A stretch of DNA of 64,000 bases from Chrysemys picta bellii (taxonomy: Eukaryota; Chordata; Testudines; Emydidae), in the NCBI RefSeq assembly GCF_011386835.1, contig NC_088797.1, forward strand, positions 36,021,583-36,085,582. The letters run 5' to 3'. A program made the position numbers and the translations under genes. Of this stretch, positions 52,458 through 64,000 are shown piece by piece. How positions within the stretch are numbered: position 1 is the stretch's first letter; each line of letters opens with the position of its first letter. The notes beneath the pieces were generated by a model. That model was not told where the DNA came from and did no database searches. It saw only the letters and a program-made list of their open reading frames with translations.

Positions 52458-54344
52458 AATCATCCGAGCGCATACATTTCAAATGAATATACTGGAAAGC
52501 CATATTTCTGCTCAAAAGATTCAAGAACCCATCAGTGAAAAGGGTCTAGTTCTTGAGCTAGTAATGGCAAACAAAACGAGGTGACGTTCTGTGTGTTTTG
52601 GAATTCTACAGCTACAACTTTGCCATGCAAACTGCAGAAACAAATAATTAGATATAATAGAAACCACCTTGTTTTGAAGCTATCCTTGATTCTAAAACCA
52701 TGGGCAGAGGAATTGCATTTTTATCAGTCACACTTTCTATACAAAAATACACCAGACAGAAGTGTATATATTACATATATTTCTATTCAGATCCAACTGG
52801 ATCACAGCTAGAGGTGAGAAAATAGTGAGGGGAAATTTGCCATGAATATTAATTTGAATTCAAAAGCAAATTTTGATTTCACTGAGTTTGCTAACCTTTC
52901 ACATGTACTTTTGTGACCACTGGGGCACTTGGATTTTAAGCCCAAATATTTGCAGGAAGCAAATTTTCTGAAAAATAATTTATTTGAGAATTTCCCAGTT
53001 CATTCACAGCCATTTTGTGTACAGAAAAGAAAGGGGAAATTCATCAAATGAGTTATTCATTGTTAATTAAACACTCAGCTCTGATCACAACCACCATAAA
53101 AACACTGAAAAGACCTACTAAATCATTCGGTCCATATCCCTGATAGCGTTGGCTTGCTCCCTATAGTATATTTTCCAATACAATTTTTCAAGTTACTTTA
53201 CCCAGCTACATTACAATAAACTACAAAAGAGGCAGTCAATTGGCAATATATTTTGGACAAAACTTTTTTCACAAAAAGAATTCAGATTCAGCACCACTGA
53301 AATGTTTATGAATTCATGTCAATTTTCCTGAATTGTTCGTGTTGAAAAAATACTCAAAAAGTCAAAATGAAATAAATTTTTATTTAGAAATTTTCTTTGA
53401 TCTTAATCAGTAAAAGTATTTTAAAATGCTTGACATCCAAATGAGATGCTTTGTTTGTTTCATTACACCCCAAAACTATTCCCCTCCTCCAGTTTTTTAG
53501 AATTCGTAACAAACAGAATAATTAGTTGCATGGCTCTAGCAACCAGTGCCCAACAGTCTTGCATAGCACCTTGCAAAAGCAAGAAAATATGGGGCTACAA
53601 GATAGCATCAGTTAGCAACCCCCACCCATAATGTGCCATGGAAGCACACTACATTCCAGATAAATATTTGCACTCAGATCTTGTTTTGACAGGATATTTG
53701 ACTAACAGAACTGAATAGTAGAGGAAGGAAACCATTTAGTTTCTGACTAGTGTTTAGAGATGCTTAAGTATTGTAGAATAGACACTCTAGTTCAGACTTC
53801 AGCATTCCCTATTTGGATTTCATACTGCACATCATACTGGTCCTTGTCAGTTTTATAATTATAAATTATGTTGTTTATTCGTATGATGTTCTGAAGAGAA
53901 CAAACATGAAAAGTCCATGTGAGCCCAGTCATTTCCTTTGGCTTTTCCCTCACTTACTTTAATAAATTCTGTAATCAGTGTTTGTGCAAGAAATTCAGCA
54001 ATAATGATTACCGCTCAAGGCATTTCCTGGATTAATGATAGGCTGGAAAAGCTGATGGCCCATGGTTTTTGCCTCGATCCATTTAACCCCAAGCAGGTTT
54101 TAATTCTCCAGGAAGTGCCTGGATCTGGAGTTGTTACTGCTATTACAATTCACTGGGATGTTTTTAGTCAACAAATAATGAATAAATAAGCTTTCTATAT
54201 TTTTCCTTTTGTTCCTCACAAGCACAGTGGGAAATATCGATTTGCTGCTGATGTTCTGAATGCTTCAGGGGAATTAGCAGCAGTTACCAGAAAGCTTAGT
54301 CAGAAATGTTAGTTTTGCAGTGAATTACATGTCAGATATAACAG
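52458..54344. other. Large-intron sequence with A+T-rich repeats
   Basis: Two diverged stretches of the GAAAATTT-type repeat lie at 52820-53050 and 53230-53420. A frame at 53938-54189 (83 codons) has no domain I recognise and no splice support. Confidence 0.35.
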
Positions 54345-54349
54345 AGTTA

Positions 54350-54940
54350 GTGCTGGTAGGAAAATAGGTTTGTTTTTTCCCACTGAAAATTTTGAAGTTT
54401 TGGTGAAAATAAAACCCCCAAACAAATTATTAATTACTACTATCAGCACAAAACTGGAAGATTTTAGACAAAACCTTTCAGATGAAAACTTTTGATTTAG
54501 AAATGTTGCTGTGGTGTCTCATGAGAATTCTAGCTGGGTTGCCTCAACCCCCATTCTCCTCTATGGGCTGGCCAGAGTACATCTGCCATGATGCACCACA
54601 GTCTCCTCTATTGATGTGCCACCACAGTGCACCATGGGAGTCCCTGGCCATGGTGCATCATGGGAAATGCAGTGCAGCTGGGGAATCTGGCCAAAAGAGA
54701 GAATGGGGGCATGAAGCACGCAAACTAGGCTCTTATTAGGCACAATGGTGGCACTTTGGGATAAAATATTTTTGGTTTCAGCCAAAACCAGAAACTTTTT
54801 GGTTTTCAGGTGTTTCGTTTTTCAATGAAAAGTCAAGTTTTTGTGGACAGCAGACACTTTTGTGGAAAAAAAAATATATAATTGAAAACCCAATGGTCTA
54901 TAGAAAAACATTTTTGATGGGAAATTTTCAGCCAGCCCTA
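54350..54940. repeat. Dispersed repeat with A+T-rich inverted ends, about 590 bp
   Basis: The start AGTGCTGGTAGGAAAATAGG and the inverse of GGGAAATTTTCAGCCAGCCC at the end suggest inverted termini. The centre holds CACCATGGGAGTCCCTGG and GGTGCATCATGGGAAATGC. A shorter relative lies at 41570-41850. Confidence 0.5.
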
Positions 54941-55499
54941 GTGAGAGTATATTCTGAGTTACTAACAAATCTCCTCAATTTGAGCTGAAAATGAATCCAT
55001 TTTTTCACTTAGGCCTTAATTCAGCAAAATACTTACGCACATGACTAACTGAATTCCTCTGAAACACTCACAAGTTTAAAGTTTGGCATGTGCTCAAGTA
55101 CCTTGCTGAACTGGGGTCCTAGATCTGTGATGATCCTGGACTGGAACCTCTGAACTGAACCTGCCATCAAATTTTGGAAAACTCAAAGTTAGATCTGTAT
55201 CCAAACCTCAAGGTTCAGCTTTAATGTCTCTGTAATGGGATAAGAACTTGAACCCCCAAATCCAAAAACCCTTTAGGAAGGAAGGTTAAGACCCCAAATT
55301 CATATCTGAACTTTGTGTTCTTCTCCATTTAGAACTAATGGAATTACCACATTCATGGAAAAAAACATGGTATGGCAGTTGTAACCATCATCATAAAGAA
55401 CTGGTAACATTTCAGCATCTACATGTCAGTGTCAGTCAATAACTTCTTCCCACATGTTACTAGCAACTGCAGATTGTTTGTAGAGGGCCAACACAACCC

Positions 55500-56570
55500 T
55501 TATGCATAGTTCAACTCCAATTTAAGATTTATTTCTAGGACTTACGGAGGACTAAAATGTTGCTTAGACCTTGTGCTGGCCCTCTGTGGCACAGTTCTGG
55601 GGTTAACTCAGGGGTAGGCAACCTATTGCACGAGTGCCAAAGGCGGCACGCGAGCTGATTTTCAGTGGCACTCACACTGCCTGGGTCCTGGCCACAGGTC
55701 TGGGGGGGGCTCTGCATTTTAATTTAATTTTAAATGAAGCTTCTTAAACATTTTAAAACCCTTATTTACTTTACATACAACAATAGTTTAGTTATATATT
55801 ATAGACTTATAGAAAGAGACCTTCTAAAAACGTTAAAATGTATTACTGGCACGCCAAATCTTAAATCAGAGTGAATAAATGAAGACTCGGCACACCGCTT
55901 CTGAAAGGTTGCCGACCCCTGGGTTAACTGCAGGTCTGCCCTCCTTATGGTCTCCCCTCAAGGACTCACTTTTGGGTCTTAGGCCTCTATCTGTCACCTC
56001 TCTCTGAGCAGGAACCTGCACGCCTTTTGTCTATAGACCAGAGTCTTAGGGTTGCAGTCCTTTTGCAATTCACTGTGCTTATCCCAGCAGCTCTGACTTT
56101 AATCCAGTGCCTACAGTTTTGCTTTCTCCCAGGGACTCTGATAGCATTTGCAAGTGACCAGCCAGCCTCCACAAAGCATAATACATTTATTTAGGACAAA
56201 AGTATTATAACAGAGAAAACATATAAAACAATGAACAATCTAATGCATGCTAAGCTTACTAGGTTTCATCCATCTTTCAAATGGAGAACGTAGTAAGTTT
56301 CAAGGTCTTTCAGATCATTCCAGCAGAGTTTTGCCCTCTTCGTTAAAGTCTCATGGTTCTTGGATCAAATGAGGGACAACCCCTAAGTCAATTCAGGCCG
56401 ATACTTCACACAGTTTGGAGCCTTTGTTGCCCATGCCTCCTGAAGCAGACAAACTAATCCATGTCCCTTTCCCCAGAGGACAAAGCTTCAAAGGCAGGGT
56501 ATCTCCATAACCAGCACTGGGACTTTACGTTAATTACCTCCTAGCGATTCTAGATTCCTCAGAAAACCCA
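55500..56570 (-). other. Possible LTR-like remnant around the hAT element
   Basis: Minus-strand AATAAATC near 55530 and GTCCTAAATAAATG near 56190, CT-rich plus-strand composition and GGTGACAGATAGAGGCC near 55985-56000 recall retroviral LTR sequence. Ends and duplication were not found. The hAT element 55609-55921 sits inside. Confidence 0.25.
55609..55921. mobile_element. hAT MITE with perfect 8-bp duplication, 313 bp
   Basis: The left end CAGGGGTAGGCAACC and right end (reverse complement CAGGGGTCGGCAACC) match at 14 of 15 positions. GGTTAACT flanks both ends exactly (55601-55608, 55922-55929). The A+T-rich interior (TTTAATTTAATTTTAAATG) has no coding sequence. Confidence 0.9.
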
Positions 56571-57307
56571 CTCGGTGATCCAGGAACACAAAGATGCATA
56601 TAATACTATGTCTGTGAATATTCCCCATGCCCATGGCATCTGGCATATCTCAGTAGAACAGTCCCTGCAGTTTTCCATCCTTCTAAAGACTCACACTTGT
56701 CACACTTCTCTAGCAGAAAAGTGGGTAACAATACAAAGGGAGAGGGGAAATGGAGTCTTTCATAAAAATAAATCAGAGATTTCTCACTTCTCCACACTCT
56801 GTACTGGGTGAATTTCACCCAGCATTAAAAGGGGTCCTGTAGGACCACAGAATACCAGGAATTAAAAAGAATTTGCCATTTTATTCCAGAATTACATTCC
56901 CAGAAACAGAAGCAGCCGAGGTTACTAATGCACGTACCTTACCAATGCCTAAAAAGCAGCTGTCTGAGAAATGACCTCTCGCTTCAAGCCCCACTGGGGA
57001 AGTTAAGACCAGCTGGGTCTCTCTTGGCAAGGCTTTCGCCATTGTGTGACTCTACCTTTGGCATTCGCTCCCCCTAGAAGACTCTCAGAACTCGAGTCCA
57101 GTGACCTTCCGAGCACAGTGCAAGACACATTTATTTTGCTTCACTTTGGTGTCCTGATGTGGCAAATCCAAATTCTAAGGTGTCCAGGTGGCAAGGAAAC
57201 AGGCATGATAGAAAATAGCAATATTTTACACTTTCAATACTACAAATGATGCCATTTTTGTGCACTGGTACAACTACAACCAGAGAAGCTGACCTATTCA
57301 AAGCACC
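56571..57307. other. Large-intron sequence, no recognised feature
   Basis: No exon, RNA gene or bounded repeat was recognised. Confidence 0.35.
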
Positions 57308-57310
57308 TTA

Positions 57311-57595
57311 GGCTTGGTCTACACTACCCCCCTAATTCGAACTAAGGTACGCAACTTCAGCTACGTGAATAACGTAGCTGAAGTCGAAGTACCTTAGTTC
57401 GAACTTACCTTGGTCCACACTCGGCAGGCAGGCTCCCCCGTCGACTCCGCGGTACTCCTCTCGCCGAGCTGGAGTACCGCAGTCGACGGTGAGCACTTCC
57501 GGGTTCGACTTATCGCGTCCAGACTAGACGCGATAAGTCGAACCCAGAAGTTCGATTGCCAGCCGCCGAACTAGCGGGTAAGTGTAGCCAAGGCC
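57311..57595. mobile_element. MITE, 3-bp duplication family, 285 bp, highly palindromic
   Basis: The left end GGCTTGGTCTACACTACCCC pairs with the right end (reverse complement GGCCTTGGCTACACTTACCC). TTA flanks both ends (57308-57310, 57596-57598). Three internal perfect or near-perfect hairpins are visible: TTCGAACTAAGGTAC/GTACCTTAGTTCGAA, ACTTCAGCTACGT/ACGTAGCTGAAGT and TTCGACTTATCGCGTC/GACGCGATAAGTCGAA. Confidence 0.85.
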
Positions 57596-57598
57596 TTA

Positions 57599-58341
57599 TT
57601 TCATGGTTCCGATCAAATGCCCATGGCAGTCAAGGATCCCCCCCCCCCTTTGATTTCCAGGGGCTTTGGATCAGGCCCTAAAATCTGCTCCTTCATTGAC
57701 AACATTATACTATAGCCCCTTTTCAGCAGAATACGTAAAAACATGCTTAACTTTAAACAAGTGCTTACTTCCTATTGAAGTAAATGAACTTAAGTATGTG
57801 CTAAAGTACTTGGCTTATAGCACCGTAAAATACACTGTCACTCCAAGACACCATCTAGCAACTTGTGCCTACTGTAAACTGCACAGAAAAAACAAAACAA
57901 ACACACACAAACCCAGCCCAGGAAACATGCAATCCTAAAGTTATTGTGACTAGATTAACTTTTCATTAGTAAACATTTCATTATCCATTCTCAGGATCTA
58001 TTTTCTTTCTTCAGTGATTTCAGTATTTGATGCATTCTGTCAATTGGGCAAGATTTCAAAAATCCTTCCCCTCTCCATCTCCTGACCTATACCAATAGAG
58101 TTATAAACATAGAGACAACTGAAAAGAAAAGGCACATAGTCATGGCCCAGTTTATCCTCACACTGAAATTGCAGCTAAAATAGTTGCTCTCCTCCTGCTT
58201 CTCAGAAACAGTCTGAGGGAGTAATCACTGATCTGGTTGGTATTGGGGGAGATTACAATGTCCGATATTTAACACCTGAGACATTTGCAAGTAAATCCCC
58301 AACTGCAGTTCGTTCTTTCACGAAAAGAAAAAAAGTATTTT
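57599..58341. other. Large-intron sequence with a palindromic repeat fragment
   Basis: A C run lies at about 57639-57648. A copy of the AACTTTAAACAAGTGCTTAC type lies at 57680-57813. Confidence 0.4.
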
Positions 58342-58555
58342 GGGCCTGTCTACATGGTGCATTAGTCTGCACTAGAAGGGCGTAAATTCCAGCACGCACC
58401 AGCATGTGCGCACTAACTGGCCTGTGTGGACTCTGCTGGTGTACACTCAAAGTTCCCTACAATTAACACAAAAAGTTCTGGGGTGGGGGGCAGTTAGCGT
58501 GCAACAAGCTGGTACACATTAGACTTTACATCCCAGCAAGTCTGGACTAAGGCAC
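58342..58555. mobile_element. MITE-like element, diverged ends
   Basis: GGGCCTGTCTACATGGTGCA at the left and the inverse of CAGCAAGTCTGGACTAAG at the right resemble family ends. Internal arms ATTAGTCTGCACTAG/GGTACACATTAGACTTTA are imperfect. Boundaries are approximate. Confidence 0.45.
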
Positions 58556-59545
58556 TAAGCCTTTGAGGCTAACAATATTGCCCTTTCCTTGATTACAGAC
58601 TTAACAATTGCAAATAGATGGTCCAATCACGAAGACTGAAAAAGGCAATATTCATATATTACTATACTTCACAGACTATATCGGCAATCAAAATTCTAAA
58701 ATTCCTTTGTGACAAGAACTATAAGAGAGCAGATAATGACTATATGATTGTATCACTTACAGGATACAGAGTCCTATTTTGTCCCATAAGTGACAATCTA
58801 CTTTCATTTTCAGCTACATTAAGGTAACAAACTCAACTGTTTTTATTTTACAAACTATCCTGCAGAATGAGGACTCCTGATGCATCATACACGGCCTCTT
58901 AGGCACTTTTAAAATAATTATATAGCTCCAGTTTTTAAGTATGCTTTGCATTTATTTATTCAAATTTGTCAGTTATGCCTATCTCAAGCTCTAGGGGCAA
59001 TGCCAAATACATTTAAAACACAGATTTTCAAAATAAAATATATCGTAGCAAGGTATCCATAAAAGGACTGAACTCAGGGGTCTGAATAGACCAGACAGAC
59101 CAAAGATTGGGAGGGAAGGAATATAACTTACAAGCAGAGTGATGCTCAGCAAATGTCATGTTAGTGCCACAATTTTTGCTGGTGGTGCTTTGTTATTTAT
59201 TGGGTAGGTACTGTTGGGAAGGGATTAGATGAAAAGGCAGACAAAGGAAGGGAGAGGGGACATTGAAGGAAGAGGTATGAAAAAAGTTGAGGTCCTTAGC
59301 ACTAACTTAATACAAATAAGAATTAATAATAATAATAAATAATAATAATAATGTAGCTGTTTCCATTGATTTTTGTATTCAGTAGGTTCTGAATATATAA
59401 GAAGAGAAGATCTGAATAGCCATGCAATTCCCTACTCGTAACAACTACAGCAAAGTATATCTTCAGTACAGCACTCAACTGTGGTTCGTGGTTTGAAATT
59501 ACCCATCAGACACAGTGGATAAAATGGAAGTAACATAATATTTGT
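58556..59545. other. Large-intron sequence with a trinucleotide tract
   Basis: An (AAT)n microsatellite with one interruption lies at 59322-59352. Nothing coding was recognised. Confidence 0.5.
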
Positions 59546-59626
59546 AAAAAGAACAGGAGTACTTGTGGCACCTTTTTGTATCTTTTTGCAGATACAGACT
59601 AACACGGCTGCTACTCTGAAACCTGT
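59546..59626 (-). mobile_element. Short retroposed repeat with 12-bp flanking duplication
   Basis: The unit reads, on the minus strand, AGAGTAGCAGCCGTGTTAGT, CTGTATCTGCAAAAAG and GGTGCCACAAGTACTCCTG, ending in CTTTTT. CATAATATTTGT (59534-59545) and CATAATACTTGT (59627-59638) flank it (11 of 12). I know the GGAGTACTTGTGGCACC motif as very common in turtles. Its head resembles the start of the element at 4304 (TAGCAGTATTGGTCTCAGGA). Confidence 0.6.
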
Positions 59627-59638
59627 CATAATACTTGT

Positions 59639-60997
59639 ACTGCATCTGTACTGTTGGAAGATATTTTATTTCTGTGCAGCAGTTAATTGGCTTTTATATG
59701 ATTTTTATTTTCTACTGTCTGGACAAGAACTGATTGGCACTGTAGTTGAATGAATAATATTTCAAAAAGTTGAGAGAATGTAGAAATCTGAGTTAATGGT
59801 TTCATGAATTCATAATGATATTAAGATGACTTCCATTTACAGCATATAAGTATAAAGCAAAAAAACTGCCTGGCATAGCATAACAATTTGTTATTCAAAA
59901 CTAATTATTCTTCCACACCATCATCTGTTAAAGAAATGATTAGTGCAGCTGTATGCATTTGATTTGTGCATTAAAGAAATCTGGTGGGGAAGAAAAATTA
60001 AAAACGAAAACAAAACAAACCAGGAAAAGAAAAAAAGCTGCACTCAGAACAAAAACTTGATTTCTATTTTGTCCTCCTTCCCCATAAATACCCTCTTCCC
60101 TCCACATATTTTTTCTCCTTTAATTTGCCTAATTTCTGGATAGCCTAGGGTTGGGCAAACTATTTTGCATTTTCCAGCTTCCCAATGGTTGGTGGCAGTT
60201 ACATCATTCATGGCATCAATGACAAAGAATTCATTTTGCAAACATGTGTACAGTGGATTGGCACGTAACAAACAACTGCAAAAAGAAGAAAATACATTGG
60301 CATTTAAATTTGGGAGATCAGATTAACTCCTGCTCCTCAGCATCTGGCTTCAAACAAACCCAGTCTAAGCTGGAGTCCAAGAGCCCTATGTCCTGCCAAC
60401 AACACAGAGATCCAACATGAACAAAAACAGTACCGACAGGTAAGTTCTCTAATGCTGTTTCTATGAAACAGTTCCAAATTACTTCATGCTTTTAAAAAAG
60501 AGTCAATTAAATTTGATATGTTTACTTGACTTCCAATGACATATGTTAAAAAAACCCTGAACATTTGTAATTCTTGATGTAATATTTTCACAAACCAACC
60601 CAGCATGGGAAAATGGGGCTAACATTGAACTTCTGAACTACTGTGCCATACATCAGATTCTGATACAGGAGTGCAAATGATCTGAATGGTGACAAAGGGC
60701 AAAAATCCAGAGAGCTGCTGAATACCAGCAAGAACTATTGATTACAATTACAGTTGCAGGTCTGTGATTGCTCAGTGCTGCTCAGGATTTGCTCCTACAT
60801 GATTATACCTATTTTCTGTGAGAAGGAATTTCTTAGCTTACTGGCTTTCAAAACTCTGAAGGCCAGAGCCTCAGCTGATGTAAATCAGTGTAGAGAATTC
60901 ATGCTGAGTATCTGGCCATAAACCTTTAGGCACTGCATTCCAAACATATTACTCGTGATGATCTCTCTGTCTACGTATCCTGGAACAATCAAATTGC
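59639..60997. other. Large-intron sequence, minor repeats only
   Basis: GGTTGGGCAAACTATTTTGC at about 60150 may be one eroded end of the hAT family. A palindromic family copy lies at 60861-60917. No exon recognised. Confidence 0.35.
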
Positions 60998-61000
60998 TTA

Positions 61001-61245
61001 GGCTACACTTAAAACACTAGAGTGGCACAGCCGCAGCACTGCAAATGGGCCACTATAGCACTTCACTGTAGGCACTCAGTTCAGTGATGGGAGGGGTTCT
61101 TCTGTTCCTGTAGTTAATCCACTTCCCTGACAGTCAGTAGCTAGTCAACCTAGCTCAGTCTATGCAGGGGATTAGGTCAGGATAGCTCTCTCGCGCCCTG
61201 AGAGACGTAGCTATCCCCACGTACGTTTTCGGTGTTGACCAGCCC
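61001..61245. mobile_element. MITE, 3-bp duplication family, 245 bp
   Basis: The left end GGCTACACTTAAAACACTAG and the right end (reverse complement GGGCTGGTCAACACCGAAAA) are diverged inverted ends, with TTA on both sides (60998-61000, 61246-61248). The inside has a CTCTCTCGCGCCCTGAGAGA hairpin near 61186-61205. Confidence 0.65.
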
Positions 61246-61782
61246 TTAGAATCTCTGTTGTTTTGGTTACTAAGAAGTTATATGGTTTCACACACAAAGC
61301 AGCACGTATCACTGTTGAGATCATCTTCTATTCAGAGAAGACCATGGAATAGGTAAAGGCCCCTCACTCATATGACCATTTCCTCCCTTTGACACCCCAG
61401 AGGGAAATGCACTAACACCCAAGTGCTGGAAGTTTGTCTTTTGCATAGTGTACATTCCCATTACTTACCAACAATACTTTATAAAGGTAATTTTAAAAAT
61501 GGAATTAGAATTAGCATGAGAGTTTTTCTACCATTATGGTAAGATTCCTCCCCCACCCGCATTGGCAGTGATCTTCACTATCAGTCACTGGGGCAACCAC
61601 TCTTTCTTCCCATCAGAACTGCTGTTGATGCTGCCTTTTCAATCAACACATACGAAGGGGAATTTATTTAGTGGTGAAGCCATAACACCCATAACGCTTC
61701 TTAAACTACATAGTGCATCATCTCACCAACACATTGGCTCAAAGACTTCCAAGATCGCTATCAAATCCAGGTCTCCTGCAGA

Positions 61783-62067
61783 CTACACATTCTGCAGCTC
61801 AACAGTACTGGACCAGGGTGTCTGAGTCAAGAGTTTCGAGTAATGCTCCATAGCTCCAACAATTTTATTTTGCACTTCCTCTTCAAAAGCAGTTACTATC
61901 TTCCCTCCTTGCCCAACCCCAGGAAAATTTTCCATTACTGAATTTATGTCCCAAACACGATCTAGGTATCCAATGTTGCTTTTAGTGTGCCTATGTGGGA
62001 TACATTTTTCTTCTGCTGTGACTGCCTGCCAGACCCCTGATGTAATTATGGGACAGAAAACAATCAC
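61783..62067 (-). other. Unassigned 94-codon open frame
   Basis: The frame contains KCIPHRHTKSNIGYLDRVWD and GKIVTAFEEEVQNKIVGAME, with a protein-like amino-acid mix unlike the low-complexity frames elsewhere. I do not recognise a family. It might be part of an old retroposed gene or transposon, or chance. No splice sites at FBLN2 phases were found around it, so I do not include it in FBLN2. Confidence 0.2.
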
Positions 62068-64000
62068 AATACAGTGTAGTCCTACATTTCCTATCTATTG
62101 ATACATGCTTCTATGCACAGCAATAAGAGGGTGTTTATCACCTTCAATTGTTAATGTTACATGCTTGTGTCAGAGTAGTTTTATATGAACGGTGTGAGAA
62201 AGTCAGGTATTTTATTGCCTCTTGTTGCAGTGAACAATGACATGTATGTATCTGAATTGTTGTTCTGAAATTCTGGGTAAGGGGCTGAATATAGAGAACC
62301 TCGGCCAAAGGACCTCATCGTGTCTGATATGAACTGGCTGCTTCACTCTCATCAAATGCAATGTTAATGGCACTCAGGATGGGACTGGGCAATGTTTTGT
62401 CTTATTATTTAGATTAAAATAGCACCCACAAGCCCCAGTCAGAATTGGGACCCCAGGAAGCCACAGACCTTGCTCCAAAGAGTTTATGATCTAAAAGGAA
62501 ACGGAACAGATAAAGGGAAAGGGAACCAAATGCACAACAGAAGCAAAGTTATCTGTGTGATGACAGCCATGTGTGTTAATCCCACTTCTTCCCACCCCCA
62601 CCAATGATAAAAATATACAAGGGGCGTGGCAGTGACAATATATGTACAAGTCATATATATTCTACATTGGCATCGCTGATGGAGTTCATTCTGTTCCAAA
62701 ACACCCTAGCAGTTTGGAGATGTATTCCCTGTGCTTAAAGTGGCAAATACCAGTGGAACTGGTAATATTTCTAAAAAAGAAAGAACTTAAGTACAGTCAC
62801 TCTATACATATTTTTATAGACATAAAAAAATCAGGTAACCTGACTATACCAAACTATGTTCAGTATTGAGAATAAAATGGGCCAGGGAGCGTGGGGAGAT
62901 AGGGCTGAGGGTGAGAGGTTTTCATGTGACAATATAGGGGCCAGAGTCCTGAAGGCACAAGATGGGGCAAAAGGGCTAGACTCAGAGAAGGAAGTTTCTA
63001 GCAAAAAGAAGCTGGACAATGCAGTGTCATGTTAGATTGTGCAAATGGAATGACATGAGGACAGCCTTGCTGCTGTATTTGTTGCCTTTTGTTCAAGGCA
63101 AACAGGATGCATGTATATATTGGGTGAATTTCACCTCTGCGCAGAGGGGCAGAACAAGGTCTACGCACCTAAGTCTTCATAGTAAGGCTTATGTGGACTT
63201 GTACTGACCTTCTGCACAGCAGTGAATTTCACTCCATCTGAATAAAACTGGCTCAAAGGAATATCTGGAATTGAAAGACAAACTGAGCTATTGCAAAGTC
63301 TTAAACTCTACCTACTGCTTGGCGATAGTGGCAAGCACTTTCATCCACATTAGAAAATTACCTGAGCTGCACAGCGCTGGTATGTCATTCAGCACTGAAA
63401 CTGTTAAGATATGCACAACAGCTTTGTGCATTTAGAAACCCTTCCTCACACAGCTTTACAGGAATATCATCAAATCAGTAGAAGAAATGGAGTTTTTAAA
63501 AAATGTTAAAAAGTAATTTCCACATCATTGGAAGATAATGCTTTCTTGACGTGGATTATTAATGCCCCGATATTTAATCATACAAATGTTATCACTGAAG
63601 AAAAGAAAAGAAAAATCACTCCTAGAATCCTGGTTTTTGTTTTTATTTTTTAAGTGAAAAGTTCATTTAAGTTTTCATGTTTTTGTGAAATTCTCTGGCA
63701 GTTTTTAGACACTGGTTTTCCTAAACAGAAAGAATGTATGCATTGTACCTACTTCCATTGCCTCTTTGACTCACTAGTACTCTAACACTTTTTTCCTTCT
63801 TAGAGACTTTGACTAAACTAAATCTAACATACAAGCATGAACATTAAATTAGCTATGATTTACTTCAGTAGGAAAAAAAAGTATATTTTACATATAATGG
63901 GACATGTCCATATGTCCTATTATATAGAAAATATGCACTTTCCATAGCATAAACCTCACTGCAAGAAAAATAAGAAGGACATATATCTATCTTTGCATGC
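62068..64000. other. Large-intron sequence to the window end
   Basis: An ancient MIR/L2-like fragment lies at about 62405-62535. No exon, RNA gene or bounded mobile element was recognised. The FBLN2 N-domain exon is not present here; it would appear as a long minus-strand Cys-rich frame. Confidence 0.4.

Noticed and set aside
53938..54189. 83-codon plus-strand frame as a small gene
   Set aside because: No recognisable domain, no splice or promoter support, and it lies in A+T-rich intron sequence; length is within chance.

Overview
The window is vertebrate nuclear DNA, most likely from a cryptodiran turtle. It is intron-rich, A+T-biased sequence packed with CR1 LINEs, hAT-type and 3-bp-TSD MITEs, solo LTRs and, at 31505-31636, a tRNA-derived SINE that matches the turtle CryI/tortoise polIII type as I know it. 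The species call is inference from repeat types.

The only host gene I can support is FBLN2 (fibulin-2), on the minus strand. Seven consecutive internal coding exons were placed by protein homology, splice sites and reading-frame phase: 34739-34850, 27374-27503 and 21268-21454 (three anaphylatoxin-like modules), 11850-12050 (linker plus EGF), 6258-6374 (linker plus first Cys of an EGF), 5731-5832 (rest of that EGF) and 3031-3171 (a calcium-binding EGF, probably the cassette that is alternatively spliced in mammals). All phases join without a gap (1-2, 2-0, 0-1, then 1-1 four times). The large N-domain exon and first exon must lie beyond 64000, and the remaining EGF and C-terminal fibulin exons lie below position 1. 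About 29 kb at the right (34851-64000) is therefore probably one large upstream intron.

Repeats carry most of the remaining structure. Main CR1 copies: 44155-46314 (largest, reverse transcriptase region with stops and frameshifts), 50283-50905, 31412-32526, 30829-31064, 27755-28160, 38785-39058. hAT-type elements with 8-bp duplications: 15759-18241 enclosing 16539-17300, 21593-22275, 28231-29710, 35123-35664, 55609-55921, 25919-26042. Small elements with 3-bp TNA duplications: 3444-3690, 19970-20223, 20761-20925, 30769-31118, 57311-57595, 61001-61245, with relatives at 36809-37113, 52338-52457 and 58342-58555. LTR elements: 8987-9704, 28305-29451, 48052-48468. Several nest inside each other, so relative ages can be read directly. 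The most unusual items are a GC-AG intron in FBLN2, a weak acceptor before the alternative EGF cassette, a long inverted-dimer repeat with a 13-bp target duplication (4304-4972), and a three-layer nest at 31277-32640. I found no CRISPR, bacterial or viral gene system, and no convincing evidence for a wholly new system.
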